From positions 434,001 through 498,000 of the forward strand of contig NZ_CP022282.1 of NCBI RefSeq assembly GCF_002216065.1: DNA of 64,000 nt, read 5' to 3'. The position numbers and the translations under genes are program-made. Shown in pieces: positions 1 to 8,476 of this stretch (within the stretch, counting starts at the first letter, position 1; each line of letters starts with the position of its first letter). The stretch comes from Chryseobacterium sp. T16E-39. GTDB taxonomy: Bacteria > Bacteroidota > Bacteroidia > Flavobacteriales > Weeksellaceae. Under the pieces are notes generated by a model. The model made no database searches. It was not told the DNA's origin and saw nothing but the letters and a program-made list of their open reading frames with translations.

Positions 1-146
1 CAATTATAAGTCTTGATGGAAAAGCAATTCAAAAAGCACCCAATCACAAAGTAATTGATATTGCAGACCTTCCCAATGGGGTGTACGTTGTACAAATCGA
101 ATTCAAAAATGGGAAAATTATTTCGAAAAAGATCAGTAAACAGTAA
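1..146 (+). CDS. C-terminal end of a T9SS-secreted protein (partial)
   Basis: The window opens inside a reading frame (codons from base 3) that ends at TAA 144-146. The 47 visible residues include DLPNGVYVVQIEFKNGK followed by a basic tail ending KKISKQ. This is the usual shape of the type IX secretion system type A sorting domain (beta strands with a PxGxYxV-like core, lysine-rich end), which is recognised at the outer membrane and removed on export in Bacteroidota. The rest of the protein lies outside the window, so its function cannot be given. Confidence 0.8.
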   Translation, partial: IISLDGKAIQKAPNHKVIDIADLPNGVYVVQIEFKNGKIISKKISKQ

Positions 147-169
147 TTGTTTTTTATTTATGGTGATGA

Positions 170-199
170 AGTACTATCTTAAGTGATAGTACTTTTTTT
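170..199 (+). terminator. Rho-independent terminator after the T9SS protein
   Basis: A 9-bp perfect stem (AGTACTATC / GATAGTACT) with a 6-nt loop is followed by a T run at 193-199. It lies between convergent genes and terminates the rightward transcript. Confidence 0.8.
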
Positions 200-219
200 A
201 TGTAAGATGCTTCATGCAC

Positions 220-864
220 TTATGGTACATAAAGGCCATTTTCTTTGGCAAACTTTAAAAGTTCAACGACATTTCTCACCTCATATTTATTTAATAAGTT
301 TCTTCGGTGTGTCTGTACCGTCAGATAACTTAGAAATAGCATATCTGATATTTCCTGCGTAGATTTGCCTTCTGCCAAAAGCTTCAAAATTTCTTTTTCT
401 CTTTGGGTTAATCTGGGTACAGCTTTCAGATCGTAAACGCTGGTGTTTTCAATAATTTTCTCAACCTGCTGGCTAAAGGCCAATTCTCCGGATGCAGCTT
501 TATTCATGCAGTTTTTAAATTCTTCTAAAGAAGCACTTTTTAAGAGATATCCCTGAGCCCCGTTTTTGATCATTTGGAGAATGATACTGCGTTCAGACTG
601 GCTGCTCATACCCAATATGATTATTTTAGGATACGTTTTTTTGATTTTCAGGCACAGGTCAATACCATTAGTGTCCGGAAGGAATATATCGAGTAAAATA
701 ATATCTATCTTATCGAGATTCTCATAGGCTAAAAGCGCTTCACCGGTTTTAAAACTTTTAATGATCTCGACATCATCTGATTTTGAAAAAAGAAGCTGCA
801 AGCCTTCCGTAACGATGGGATGATCGTCAACGATAACTGTTTTGTATGGTTTTATGATAGCCAT
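220..864 (-). CDS. NarL/FixJ-family two-component response regulator
   Basis: 214 residues. The N-terminal receiver domain (about 1-125) has the acidic pair in IVDDHP, the phospho-acceptor D59 in DIILLDIFLPD and the late K in LLKSAS. A LuxR-type HTH occupies about 151-214 (LTQREKEILKLLAEGKS, then TVQTHRRNLLNKY). It is a DNA-binding transcription factor activated by phosphorylation. Only 5 nt separate it from the upstream histidine kinase on the same strand, so the two form a cognate pair in one transcript. The target genes are not evident from the context. Confidence 0.93.
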   Translation of the reverse strand: MAIIKPYKTVIVDDHPIVTEGLQLLFSKSDDVEIIKSFKTGEALLAYENLDKIDIILLDIFLPDTNGIDLCLKIKKTYPKIIILGMSSQSERSIILQMIKNGAQGYLLKSASLEEFKNCMNKAASGELAFSQQVEKIIENTSVYDLKAVPRLTQREKEILKLLAEGKSTQEISDMLFLSYLTVQTHRRNLLNKYEVRNVVELLKFAKENGLYVP

Positions 865-869
865 TGCTA

Positions 870-2873
870 TTAAATAGAAAGTTCAATATTAAAGACTGTG
901 TTGCTGTTTTGTGAAGAATGAATATCCATTTTTCCATTGAGGAGTTCCACCCTGTTTTTGAGATTTTTTAGTCCCTGACCTGTAAAGTTATCGGCTTGTG
1001 TAGGGTCAAACCCAGTTCCATTATCCTCTACAGTAATGTGAAAATGAGATCCGTTTTGGCTGCAATCAACCAGGATTTCAGTACATGAAGAATGTTTCAA
1101 AGCATTATTGAGCAATTCCTGTACGATCCTGTAAATCATGATCTGAACACTTTCCGGGATATCTTTTTGGATCTTATTGGCCTGGAAGTAAATATTAACT
1201 TCGTCGGTTACTAAAAGATGGCAAAGATCACTAAGGGCATGTTCAAGTCCTAATTTAAGCAGTGTTTCAGGGATAAGATTAAAAGAGATCTGTCGCAATT
1301 CTGTAATAGAATTATTTAAGAGCGTATTCATGTTTTCAATTTCGTTGGGTTGAGCAGGCTCAGAAGAATTACTGATCTTTAAAAACCTGATCTTAAGAGA
1401 AGAAAGCATACTTCCAATACCATCGTGGAGATCTCTTGCTATTCTTTTACGCTCATCTTCCTCACCTCGGATCATGGCCTGCGTCACTTCCATTTCTTTT
1501 TGAGTTTTAAGCGTTTCTATGTTCTGAGCATAATTTTGAGCATGTTGGACCGCTATTTTTTTCTGGTTTTTAGAATTGACCCAAAGGAAGATGACCAGTA
1601 ATAATAATATAACAGAAATCGCTGCAAGTAAACCATAATAGAGCTTGTTGTTTTCTGCAACCAGTTTGTCGCGCTGTCGCTGTGCTTCAAGCATACTGAT
1701 CTTTTTTTCATTTTCAGACTTATTGAATTTGGCTTCCAGTGCTGCTACTTTGCCTTGCGATTCGCTCACATTTAAACTGTCATTAATTGTGTTATATCTC
1801 GAAAGATATTTATATGCATTTTTAGTATCTCCAAGGTCTTCATAAATAAAAGCCAGTTCTCTGGTGAAGTTTCTTTGATCAAGAGCAAATTGTGTGGTAC
1901 TTCCTAACAGGTCCAATAAGAGATTTTTTGCATCCTCCAATCTGTTCAAAGCTTTCAAAGGCATGTATTTTGAAAATTTTAAACGGTTGGCCTGAAGTGG
2001 ATCCTTGTGAAAATTACTGTTAGCAATACCTTTATCATAACTTTTTAAAGAATTATTGAATTGCCCCACCTTGTAAAAGTAATAGCCCTCTGCGGTGTAA
2101 TAGCTTCCATTCATATTAGAATTAGGATAGTTTTTTAGAATCTCATATGCTTTATCAAGTGATTTTTTTGCTTCAGCAAGCATGTTAAGATAACACAGAT
2201 TTTCAACATCCGTAATATAGATATCTGCTTTGGTCTCAAGATAAGTGTAAGAAGAAGTGCTGGCTTTTTCAATATATTCTTTAGCTATTTTCAGATAGGT
2301 ATTAGCCTTCGGCCTTTGATTACTATTCATGAATATCACAGCAATGGACTTATAAAGAATACTCAGAACTTCAAGGTCACCTCCTTTTTTTGCTAAAGGA
2401 ACGGCTTCATTAACCAGGAGCCTCATCGCTTCCACTTCATTGTTATGAAGGACCTCGACGAGAGACAGGTTTTTTAGAATAAATGCCTGCAGGACATAAG
2501 AATCTTTGGTTTTATATTTCTTCAGTTCGGTATTGGCCAGATTCAATTGCTTGGCATAATTGTCAAAATCGCCTTTACCTACTAATCCTGCCGCATTGTA
2601 ATAGATCGCCACCGTTTTTAAAAAAGGATATTTGGGAGCAATTTTATTGGCAATAAGAAGATATTGATCTGCTAATTCATTTTTTTTGCTCCTCCTGAAC
2701 AAATCAGCAAGTTTAAAACTGGTTATGCCTCTTATGCTGTCTGATTTTGCGGATTTGATGACCTGAGTGAGACTGTCGATGTAAGGGCCATCATTATCAA
2801 GTGTAAAAAACCTCTGAGCATTCAATCCATAGGTGAACAGAAGCAAGAGTACAAAGCATAATTTTTTTTTCAT
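870..2873 (-). CDS. TPR-containing NarX-type sensor histidine kinase
   Basis: 667 residues. A signal peptide (MKKKLCFVLLLLFTYGLNAQ) is followed by a periplasmic TPR-like helical region (about 40-380), a coiled coil, one membrane segment near 412-432, a HisKA_3 dimerisation domain with phospho-acceptor H483 in ARDLHDGIG, and a HATPase_c domain (NNALKH N-box, DNGTGFD G1 box, GQGLKNL). The periplasmic sensor would detect an unknown signal and phosphorylate the response regulator encoded 5 nt downstream. TPR-fronted HisKA_3 kinases are common in Flavobacteriia. The ligand is unknown. Confidence 0.92.
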   Translation of the reverse strand: MKKKLCFVLLLLFTYGLNAQRFFTLDNDGPYIDSLTQVIKSAKSDSIRGITSFKLADLFRRSKKNELADQYLLIANKIAPKYPFLKTVAIYYNAAGLVGKGDFDNYAKQLNLANTELKKYKTKDSYVLQAFILKNLSLVEVLHNNEVEAMRLLVNEAVPLAKKGGDLEVLSILYKSIAVIFMNSNQRPKANTYLKIAKEYIEKASTSSYTYLETKADIYITDVENLCYLNMLAEAKKSLDKAYEILKNYPNSNMNGSYYTAEGYYFYKVGQFNNSLKSYDKGIANSNFHKDPLQANRLKFSKYMPLKALNRLEDAKNLLLDLLGSTTQFALDQRNFTRELAFIYEDLGDTKNAYKYLSRYNTINDSLNVSESQGKVAALEAKFNKSENEKKISMLEAQRQRDKLVAENNKLYYGLLAAISVILLLLVIFLWVNSKNQKKIAVQHAQNYAQNIETLKTQKEMEVTQAMIRGEEDERKRIARDLHDGIGSMLSSLKIRFLKISNSSEPAQPNEIENMNTLLNNSITELRQISFNLIPETLLKLGLEHALSDLCHLLVTDEVNIYFQANKIQKDIPESVQIMIYRIVQELLNNALKHSSCTEILVDCSQNGSHFHITVEDNGTGFDPTQADNFTGQGLKNLKNRVELLNGKMDIHSSQNSNTVFNIELSI

Positions 2874-3008
2874 AAGCGTAAAATATTAACTATAATACAA
2901 TTAATACAGTGAAATGGTTGGTGTAAAAATATACATTTATAAGACTAAAATTATAGGTTTTTAATTTTGATTAGAAATTTTTATAATATTTGTTACATGT
3001 TTGCTTTG

Positions 3009-3641
3009 TTAGATAAGGTTGGGGTCAACAATATTTTTTTTCAAAGAACGCTTCCTGTTGATAAAATAAGCGACCATAAGATTAGGAACCCAGCATAACC
3101 AGGCAACAATAAGATAAGAAAGACCTGGAGTTGTTATGATAGATTTTAATAAAGGCATCCATAATCTAAGGGTTACTGCTGCAAAAGTACAGGCATAGCT
3201 ATACGTCATAAAATTCTGATGCTGGATAATATCTCCTCTTTTAATTTTTAAAAAAGCAAGAACTGTTGTGATGAACCAAATAACTCCCAAACTAACGAAC
3301 CCAGACGACGAAACAATATTACCATTAGCATAAAATCCCAAATAAATCCCAGCCATTGAACTAATAATAACTGATAATATGTAGATTTTACCCATGAGTC
3401 GATGAAGCTTTTTATGTTTATTTCTGAATCCGGCTCCAAATTGTCTCCAGCCAATCAAAAGAGATATAGCCCCCAAAATAATGTGACAAAAAAAGGCAAA
3501 TCTCCATATCGAATTACTCAGAATTTCGGATGTTTTAGAACTCAAAAAAGTGTACTTATGATCAACCAGAACATAAATCAAAGGATATAATCCAATGAGT
3601 AGTGCCAGAACTGCAAGAATGATGAACAAGAATTTTTTCAT
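3009..3641 (-). CDS. DUF2306-family membrane protein
   Basis: 210 residues with about six or seven hydrophobic helices and conserved histidines in transmembrane context (FCHIILGAISLLIG, KHKKLHRLMGK, IIQHQNFMTYSY). This pattern matches the DUF2306 family, whose role is unknown; paired membrane histidines could bind haem or a metal, but that is inference. The gene stands alone on the minus strand, 135 nt from an array of 7-nt repeats. The start MKKFLF gives a normal first membrane segment. Confidence 0.7.
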   Translation of the reverse strand: MKKFLFIILAVLALLIGLYPLIYVLVDHKYTFLSSKTSEILSNSIWRFAFFCHIILGAISLLIGWRQFGAGFRNKHKKLHRLMGKIYILSVIISSMAGIYLGFYANGNIVSSSGFVSLGVIWFITTVLAFLKIKRGDIIQHQNFMTYSYACTFAAVTLRLWMPLLKSIITTPGLSYLIVAWLCWVPNLMVAYFINRKRSLKKNIVDPNLI

Positions 3642-3776
3642 AGCTAAAGAATAAGATTAATGGATTCATCATGAGTTGGTTAAGCGATGAATACTTCAGC
3701 AAAAATGAAAAATGTTTCAAACTTAAATGCTCCAAAATATAAGGTGGAACTAATTTTATTTGTAAAAAAGGGGGGC

Positions 3777-3967
3777 GGGTTTCGGGGTTCGAGTTATGAG
3801 AAGCGAGATGCGGGTTTCGGGTTTCGGGATTCGAGGTTTGTATGATTCAAATTATTACTTTTGTTCTAACTTCTAACTTCTAACTTCTAACTTCTAACTT
3901 CCAACTTCCAACTTCCAACTTCCAACTTTCATCTTCCACTTTCCACTTTCAATTTTCAACTTCTAAT
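3777..3967. repeat. Heptad-repeat array A (inverted-type, two arms)
   Basis: Nearly all of this intergenic stretch is in 7-nt register. From 3777 nine units run in phase (GGGTTTC, GGGGTTC, GAGTTAT, GAGAAGC, GAGATGC, GGGTTTC twice, GGGATTC, GAGGTTT). After about 24 nt, from 3864, come five TTCTAAC, four TTCCAAC and several variants up to 3967. Read on the minus strand, the second arm is a run of AGTTRGA-type units beginning about 8 nt after the stop codon of the AraC gene at 3976. The units match the phase of arrays B, C and D but not their exact sequence. Confidence 0.85.
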
Positions 3968-3975
3968 CGAATTAA

Positions 3976-5082
3976 CTATTCCAATTCCAAATTCTGGTTC
4001 TTTAAAAAATCCCGTGGCGAGCATTGCACATATTTCTTAAAGTTTCTGTTAAAAGAGGTTTTTGAATTAAACCCACTTTCAAATGCCAGTGTTAGAATAG
4101 TGAATTTTTGATTTTCGGGTAAAACTGCGATTCTTTTGAACTCATCAATTCTTTGTGTGTTGATATAATCGTAGAAGTTTTTATTTTCAATGGTATTGAT
4201 GACCTGAGAAAGGGTGTTCGGATGAATTTCTAAGAGGGAAGCAATAGTATTCATATTTAAGTCAGGATCTTTAAAGAGCTTTTCTGATTTCATCCTTTGG
4301 GAAAGCCTATCATAAATCATCTGGATATTTTCATCAGTTAAACCTGACTTCTGGTATTTTACAGCAACCTCAGTCTCGTTGATGATCTTTTCGTTTTCAA
4401 TATATTCAGTTTTCAGTTCGGGTAAATTTAAAATGCCCGCTTTAGTAATTCCAAAATAGGCGGTAAACAAAACGAAAAGAACTACGGAGGTAAACGTAAT
4501 GGTGTCATTTTTTAAAATAAGGGAAGCCCAAACGATGGAAATTCCTATAATAAGATAATATACCCAGTTTAGGTTTATTTTTTCAATATTTGAATATTGT
4601 CTTGAAATTTTCTTTTTGTATTTCTGAAGCGATAAAAGACTTAAGGTAACATAGGAGATTCCCGATATGTATACGAGCATGCTAATACCTTTTCGCAATC
4701 CTTTATAGATCATACCTCCATTTTCATAGATTACCATCTTTTCTTTGGGAGAGAGCATAAAGAAATTCCATAAAATAAGATAAACAGCCAGAGCAGGGAG
4801 AAAATGTAACATCTGAAGATATGGATTTCTGCCCTGTCCGCTAAGGTTTAGAATATATAAAAAGAGCATAGGACCATGAATCAATGGAAGGGGGATTTCC
4901 AGTCCAAGCAGGTAGGGTGCCTGAATATAACTTCCGAAGAAATTTAAAAAAACTAAAGTCAGATGGAGACCTATAATAAAAAACCACAGAGCTAATAAAT
5001 AATCTGCACCTGCTTTCTTTTTCTTTCCCAGAATAAGAAAAGAAGAAAAAAAAGCAATAAAGATCCCGGCTAAATAAAACAT
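3976..5082 (-). CDS. AraC-family regulator with membrane-embedded N-terminal half
   Basis: 368 residues. The first ~215 residues hold about six or seven hydrophobic helices (MFYLAGIFIAFFSSFLIL onward), and a C-terminal AraC-type double HTH covers about 258-365 (MNTIASLLEIHPNTLSQVIN, then FNSKTSFNRNFKKYVQCSP). A transcription factor tethered in the inner membrane may respond directly to a membrane or periplasmic signal; the ligand is not inferable. Its 3' end directly abuts heptad array A. Nothing in its neighbourhood points clearly to a regulon. Confidence 0.88.
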   Translation of the reverse strand: MFYLAGIFIAFFSSFLILGKKKKAGADYLLALWFFIIGLHLTLVFLNFFGSYIQAPYLLGLEIPLPLIHGPMLFLYILNLSGQGRNPYLQMLHFLPALAVYLILWNFFMLSPKEKMVIYENGGMIYKGLRKGISMLVYISGISYVTLSLLSLQKYKKKISRQYSNIEKINLNWVYYLIIGISIVWASLILKNDTITFTSVVLFVLFTAYFGITKAGILNLPELKTEYIENEKIINETEVAVKYQKSGLTDENIQMIYDRLSQRMKSEKLFKDPDLNMNTIASLLEIHPNTLSQVINTIENKNFYDYINTQRIDEFKRIAVLPENQKFTILTLAFESGFNSKTSFNRNFKKYVQCSPRDFLKNQNLELE

Positions 5083-5373
5083 GTAAATGATGTATAAGAA
5101 TGATAGGTCTATTGATGAGCTAAAAATAAAATATTAAAATGATATTTAAGATGTTTATTTTTTTAATAACAAAGGGATAAAAAATAGAAATATTTTAATG
5201 ATTGATATTTTAAATTTTCATCATTTTATCAAAAACACGGAAAAATAGAATAGCTAAGTCAAAATTTAAGTGTACTTTTAAATATAATCACAATATTCAA
5301 GCACCTACTTTTATGAAGGAGTACTATAAACGATGGTAAAGAACGTGCTTACCAAACTATATGAAAACGTACA

Positions 5374-6357
5374 ATGAACTCAAACACCAATTCTCAAATA
5401 AAAAGCAATCCCAGTAAAACCGAAAATTTTTTCATAGATGTAAAGAAAGGCCTGGAAAATAATCCTAAGAGATTATCTTCCAAATACTTTTATGATGAAG
5501 TGGGAGACCATCTTTTTCAGAAAATAATGGCAATGCCTGAATATTACCTCACCAAATGTGAGCTTGATATATTTCAGAATAAAACAGCAGATATTGCCGA
5601 GCTTATTGCCTTTGACAAACAACCTTTTGACCTTATTGAGCTAGGTGCTGGTGATGCCATGAAATCATCTCATCTTTTAAAGTATATGGTTGAAAAAGGC
5701 TTGGATTTTACCTATATGCCCATTGATATTTCCGGAAACATCCTCTCGATTCTGGATCGGAAATTAAGTGAAAGCATACCCGATCTAAATGTCGTTCTTT
5801 TAGAGGGTGAGTATTTCGAAATGCTGAATAAAGCAGCTTCACTCTCTTCAAGAAGGAAAGTGATTCTGTTTCTCGGAGGTAATATCGGAAATATGGAATT
5901 CGAAGAAGCCGGTCTGTTTTGTTCCGGTTTAAAAGAACACCTGGCAACAGGGGATAGAGTACTCGTAGGTTTTGATCTTAAAAAAAATCCGAATACGATC
6001 TTAAATGCATACAACGATAAAACAGGTATTACAGCAGAGTTTAATCTCAACCTTCTTGCCAGAATCAACCGGGAGCTTGATGCTGATTTTAATCTCGATC
6101 AGTTTCAGCACTATCAGACCTATGATCCTGTAAGCGGAGCCTGCAGAAGTTATGTGGTCAGCCTTATTGATCAGATTGTAACCATTGACCATACAGAGAT
6201 ATCATTTAAAGAAAATGAATTGATTGATATGGAAGTGTCCCAAAAGTTTTCAGAAACAGATATAAAAGAACTTGCTGAAAAATCAGGTTTTGAAATCGAA
6301 GGGGAAATAAAGGATTCAAAAAAATGGTTTATCGATTCCGTTTGGAAAGTGAAATAA
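5374..6357 (+). CDS. egtD: L-histidine N-alpha-methyltransferase EgtD
   Basis: 327 residues, the usual length. EgtD trimethylates histidine with SAM to give hercynine, the first step of ergothioneine synthesis. Family signs are KYFYDEVGDHLFQKI and MPEYYLTKCE near the N-terminus, the SAM-binding LIELGAGDAMKSSHLL, GGNIGNMEF in the substrate region, and E287/S289 in DMEVSQKF, the pair that in the mycobacterial enzyme contacts the histidine imidazole. It starts a five-gene run with egtB 19 nt downstream. About 290 nt of AT-rich DNA precede it; the nearest -7-like sequence is TACTTTTA (5306-5313), one base off consensus. Confidence 0.95.
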   Translation: MNSNTNSQIKSNPSKTENFFIDVKKGLENNPKRLSSKYFYDEVGDHLFQKIMAMPEYYLTKCELDIFQNKTADIAELIAFDKQPFDLIELGAGDAMKSSHLLKYMVEKGLDFTYMPIDISGNILSILDRKLSESIPDLNVVLLEGEYFEMLNKAASLSSRRKVILFLGGNIGNMEFEEAGLFCSGLKEHLATGDRVLVGFDLKKNPNTILNAYNDKTGITAEFNLNLLARINRELDADFNLDQFQHYQTYDPVSGACRSYVVSLIDQIVTIDHTEISFKENELIDMEVSQKFSETDIKELAEKSGFEIEGEIKDSKKWFIDSVWKVK

Positions 6358-6376
6358 TAATTAAAAATCTAAAAAG

Positions 6377-7549
6377 ATGATAGCAAATCCTAAGATTATT
6401 GATGTCGTAAAGAAATTCACAGATGTTCGTGAGCATTCTGTAGCGATCTGTGCCCCTTTGGAAATAGAAGATTTTGTGGTACAGCCTATTGTAGATGTGA
6501 GCCCGCCTAAATGGCATTTAGGGCATACGACCTGGTTTTTTGAAACTTTTATATTAATACCGAATTTTCCGGGCTATGAGGTTTTTGATCCTCAATATAA
6601 CTTTGTTTTTAATAGTTACTATGAAACCATTGGAGCACGGGTGATCCGTACTGACCGGGGAAATCTGAGCCGTCCATCCGTTGCAGATGTATACCGCTAC
6701 AGAGAATATGTCGATCAGCAAATGATCAGTTTTCTTCAAAGTGATTCGTTGAATGCAACCATTGAAACCCTTGTGGAACTTGGATTGAATCATGAGCAGC
6801 AACATCAGGAATTATTGCTTACGGATATCAAATATATTTTGGGACACAATCCGCTTTTTCCTGCCTATAAGAAAGGTCAGAGAAGTGAGAAAGTTAACTC
6901 TGGTTCTGCTAAAATGATCAGTTTCCCTGAAGGAATTTATGAAATTGGCTTTCAGGGAAGTGGATTCTGTTTTGATAATGAACTGGACAGACACAAAGTA
7001 TATTTGCAGGATTTTGAGATCAGTGATCGCGCAGTGACTAATGGTGAGTATCTGGAATTTATGAAAGATAACGGATATACAGATTTCAGGCATTGGCATG
7101 CGGAAGGTTGGGACTGGGTGAAACAAAATGAAGCAAAAGCACCACTATATTGGCATCAGATCGATGGTAAATGGATGTATTATACTTTAGAAGGTTTGAA
7201 GGAATTGAATCTCGATGAAGCGGTTTGTCACATTAATTTTTACGAAGCTTCTGCTTTTGCTGCATGGAAAGGAATGCGCCTGCCTACCGAAGCGGAATGG
7301 GAGGTAGCTTCGGAACAATTTCCATGGGGAAACCGTTGGGAGTGGACAGGAAGTGCTTATCTGCCTTATCCCGGATTTAAAAAGGAAGCCGGAGCAGTAG
7401 GCGAGTACAACGGAAAATTTATGGTCAATCAAATGGTTTTGCGTGGTGCCTCAGAAGCAACACCTAAAGGACACAGCAGAAATACCTATCGTAATTTCTT
7501 TCATGCCAGTCTAAAATGGCAGTTCACAGGAATCAGATTAGCGAAATAA
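6377..7549 (+). CDS. egtB: Ergothioneine sulfoxide synthase EgtB
   Basis: 390 residues. EgtB is a non-haem iron enzyme joining hercynine to a thiol substrate with O2. An N-terminal DinB-like domain carries the three-His iron site, read here as H50 in WHLGH and H139/H143 in HEQQHQE. A C-terminal FGE/sulfatase-modifying-type domain shows MRLPTEAEWE, WEWTGSAYLPYPGF and the closing RNTYRNFF...WQFTGIRLAK. No EgtA (gamma-glutamylcysteine ligase) or EgtC (amidohydrolase) gene lies in the operon, which suggests cysteine rather than gamma-glutamylcysteine as sulfur donor; that is inference. It sits 19 nt after egtD and 9 nt before the transporter ATPase. Confidence 0.93.
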   Translation: MIANPKIIDVVKKFTDVREHSVAICAPLEIEDFVVQPIVDVSPPKWHLGHTTWFFETFILIPNFPGYEVFDPQYNFVFNSYYETIGARVIRTDRGNLSRPSVADVYRYREYVDQQMISFLQSDSLNATIETLVELGLNHEQQHQELLLTDIKYILGHNPLFPAYKKGQRSEKVNSGSAKMISFPEGIYEIGFQGSGFCFDNELDRHKVYLQDFEISDRAVTNGEYLEFMKDNGYTDFRHWHAEGWDWVKQNEAKAPLYWHQIDGKWMYYTLEGLKELNLDEAVCHINFYEASAFAAWKGMRLPTEAEWEVASEQFPWGNRWEWTGSAYLPYPGFKKEAGAVGEYNGKFMVNQMVLRGASEATPKGHSRNTYRNFFHASLKWQFTGIRLAK

Positions 7550-7558
7550 GTCTTGCCT

Positions 7559-8476
7559 ATGATTAAAGTAGAATCAATTTCTAAAAAATTTGATGACCGG
7601 ATTGCCGTTGATAGTATTTCTTTTCAGGCTCACGATAAAGAGATATTGGTTCTTTTAGGAACCAGTGGATGTGGAAAAACAACCACTCTTAAAATGATCA
7701 ATCGGTTAATAGAAGCCGATTCCGGTGATATTTGGATAGATGGAGAAAATATCCGTGAAAGAAAAATAGAAGAACTGCGTATGCACATCGGTTTCGTTAT
7801 GCAGCATGCAGGCTTATTTCCTCACTATACCATCCGGCAGAACATAGCCGTAGTTCCGGAATTATTAAAATGGGACAAAAAAAAGATCAGAAGCAGAACG
7901 GAAGAACTAATGGCTAAACTTCATTTACCTGAAGAATTGTTGAGCCGTTTCCCCCAGGAACTCAGCGGTGGACAGCAACAAAGGGTTGGGATTGCAAGGG
8001 CTCTGATTGCAGATACTCCCATTTTATTAATGGATGAGCCTTTTGGGGCATTGGACAATATTACAAAGGCTGATATCCATTCTGAATTTAAATCATTAGA
8101 AGAGCTTAAAAATAAAACCATCATTCTTGTTACACACGATGTACAGGAAGCATTTGAATTGGGGCATAGGATATGTTTGATGGATAAAGGACAAATTGTT
8201 CAGATCGGAACTCCCAAAGAAATGCTTTACCGTCCGGTGAATGATTTTGTAAAAGAATTTTTTGCAGAGAGTAGGCTCCTGCTGGAATATAAAGTAGCCA
8301 CTTTAGAAAATCTACGACCTTTCCTGAGCTATTCGGAAAATCTGGATCAGGGGTTTAATAGTGATGAAAATGTGTGGAATATTTTACAAATACTAAGTAT
8401 TAATAATGGTGATGCAGATGAGTACGAAAAACTGTCAGATGCATTCAATAAGTATAGAAAAGTACAGGCAGAATGA
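7559..8476 (+). CDS. egtUA: ABC transporter ATP-binding protein, OpuC/EgtUA type
   Basis: 305 residues from ATG 7559; an in-frame TTG at 7553 adds two residues but is less likely. Walker A is GTSGCGKTT, the signature is LSGGQQQR, Walker B is ILLMDEP with D-loop GALD, and the H-loop is LVTHD. It belongs to the quaternary-amine (OpuC/ProV) ATPase group but has only about 60 residues after the core, so it lacks the tandem CBS pair of osmoregulated OpuCA proteins. Its position between egtB and a fused permease/binding protein suggests ergothioneine import, as for EgtUA of Streptococcus pneumoniae. A betaine or choline substrate is the alternative. Confidence 0.85.
   Translation: MIKVESISKKFDDRIAVDSISFQAHDKEILVLLGTSGCGKTTTLKMINRLIEADSGDIWIDGENIRERKIEELRMHIGFVMQHAGLFPHYTIRQNIAVVPELLKWDKKKIRSRTEELMAKLHLPEELLSRFPQELSGGQQQRVGIARALIADTPILLMDEPFGALDNITKADIHSEFKSLEELKNKTIILVTHDVQEAFELGHRICLMDKGQIVQIGTPKEMLYRPVNDFVKEFFAESRLLLEYKVATLENLRPFLSYSENLDQGFNSDENVWNILQILSINNGDADEYEKLSDAFNKYRKVQAE

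Noticed and set aside
3864..3967. Possible CRISPR or microsatellite
   Set aside because: Units are 7 nt with no spacers, so not CRISPR; strict placement after a stop codon and matching phase at three other loci argue against a chance microsatellite.
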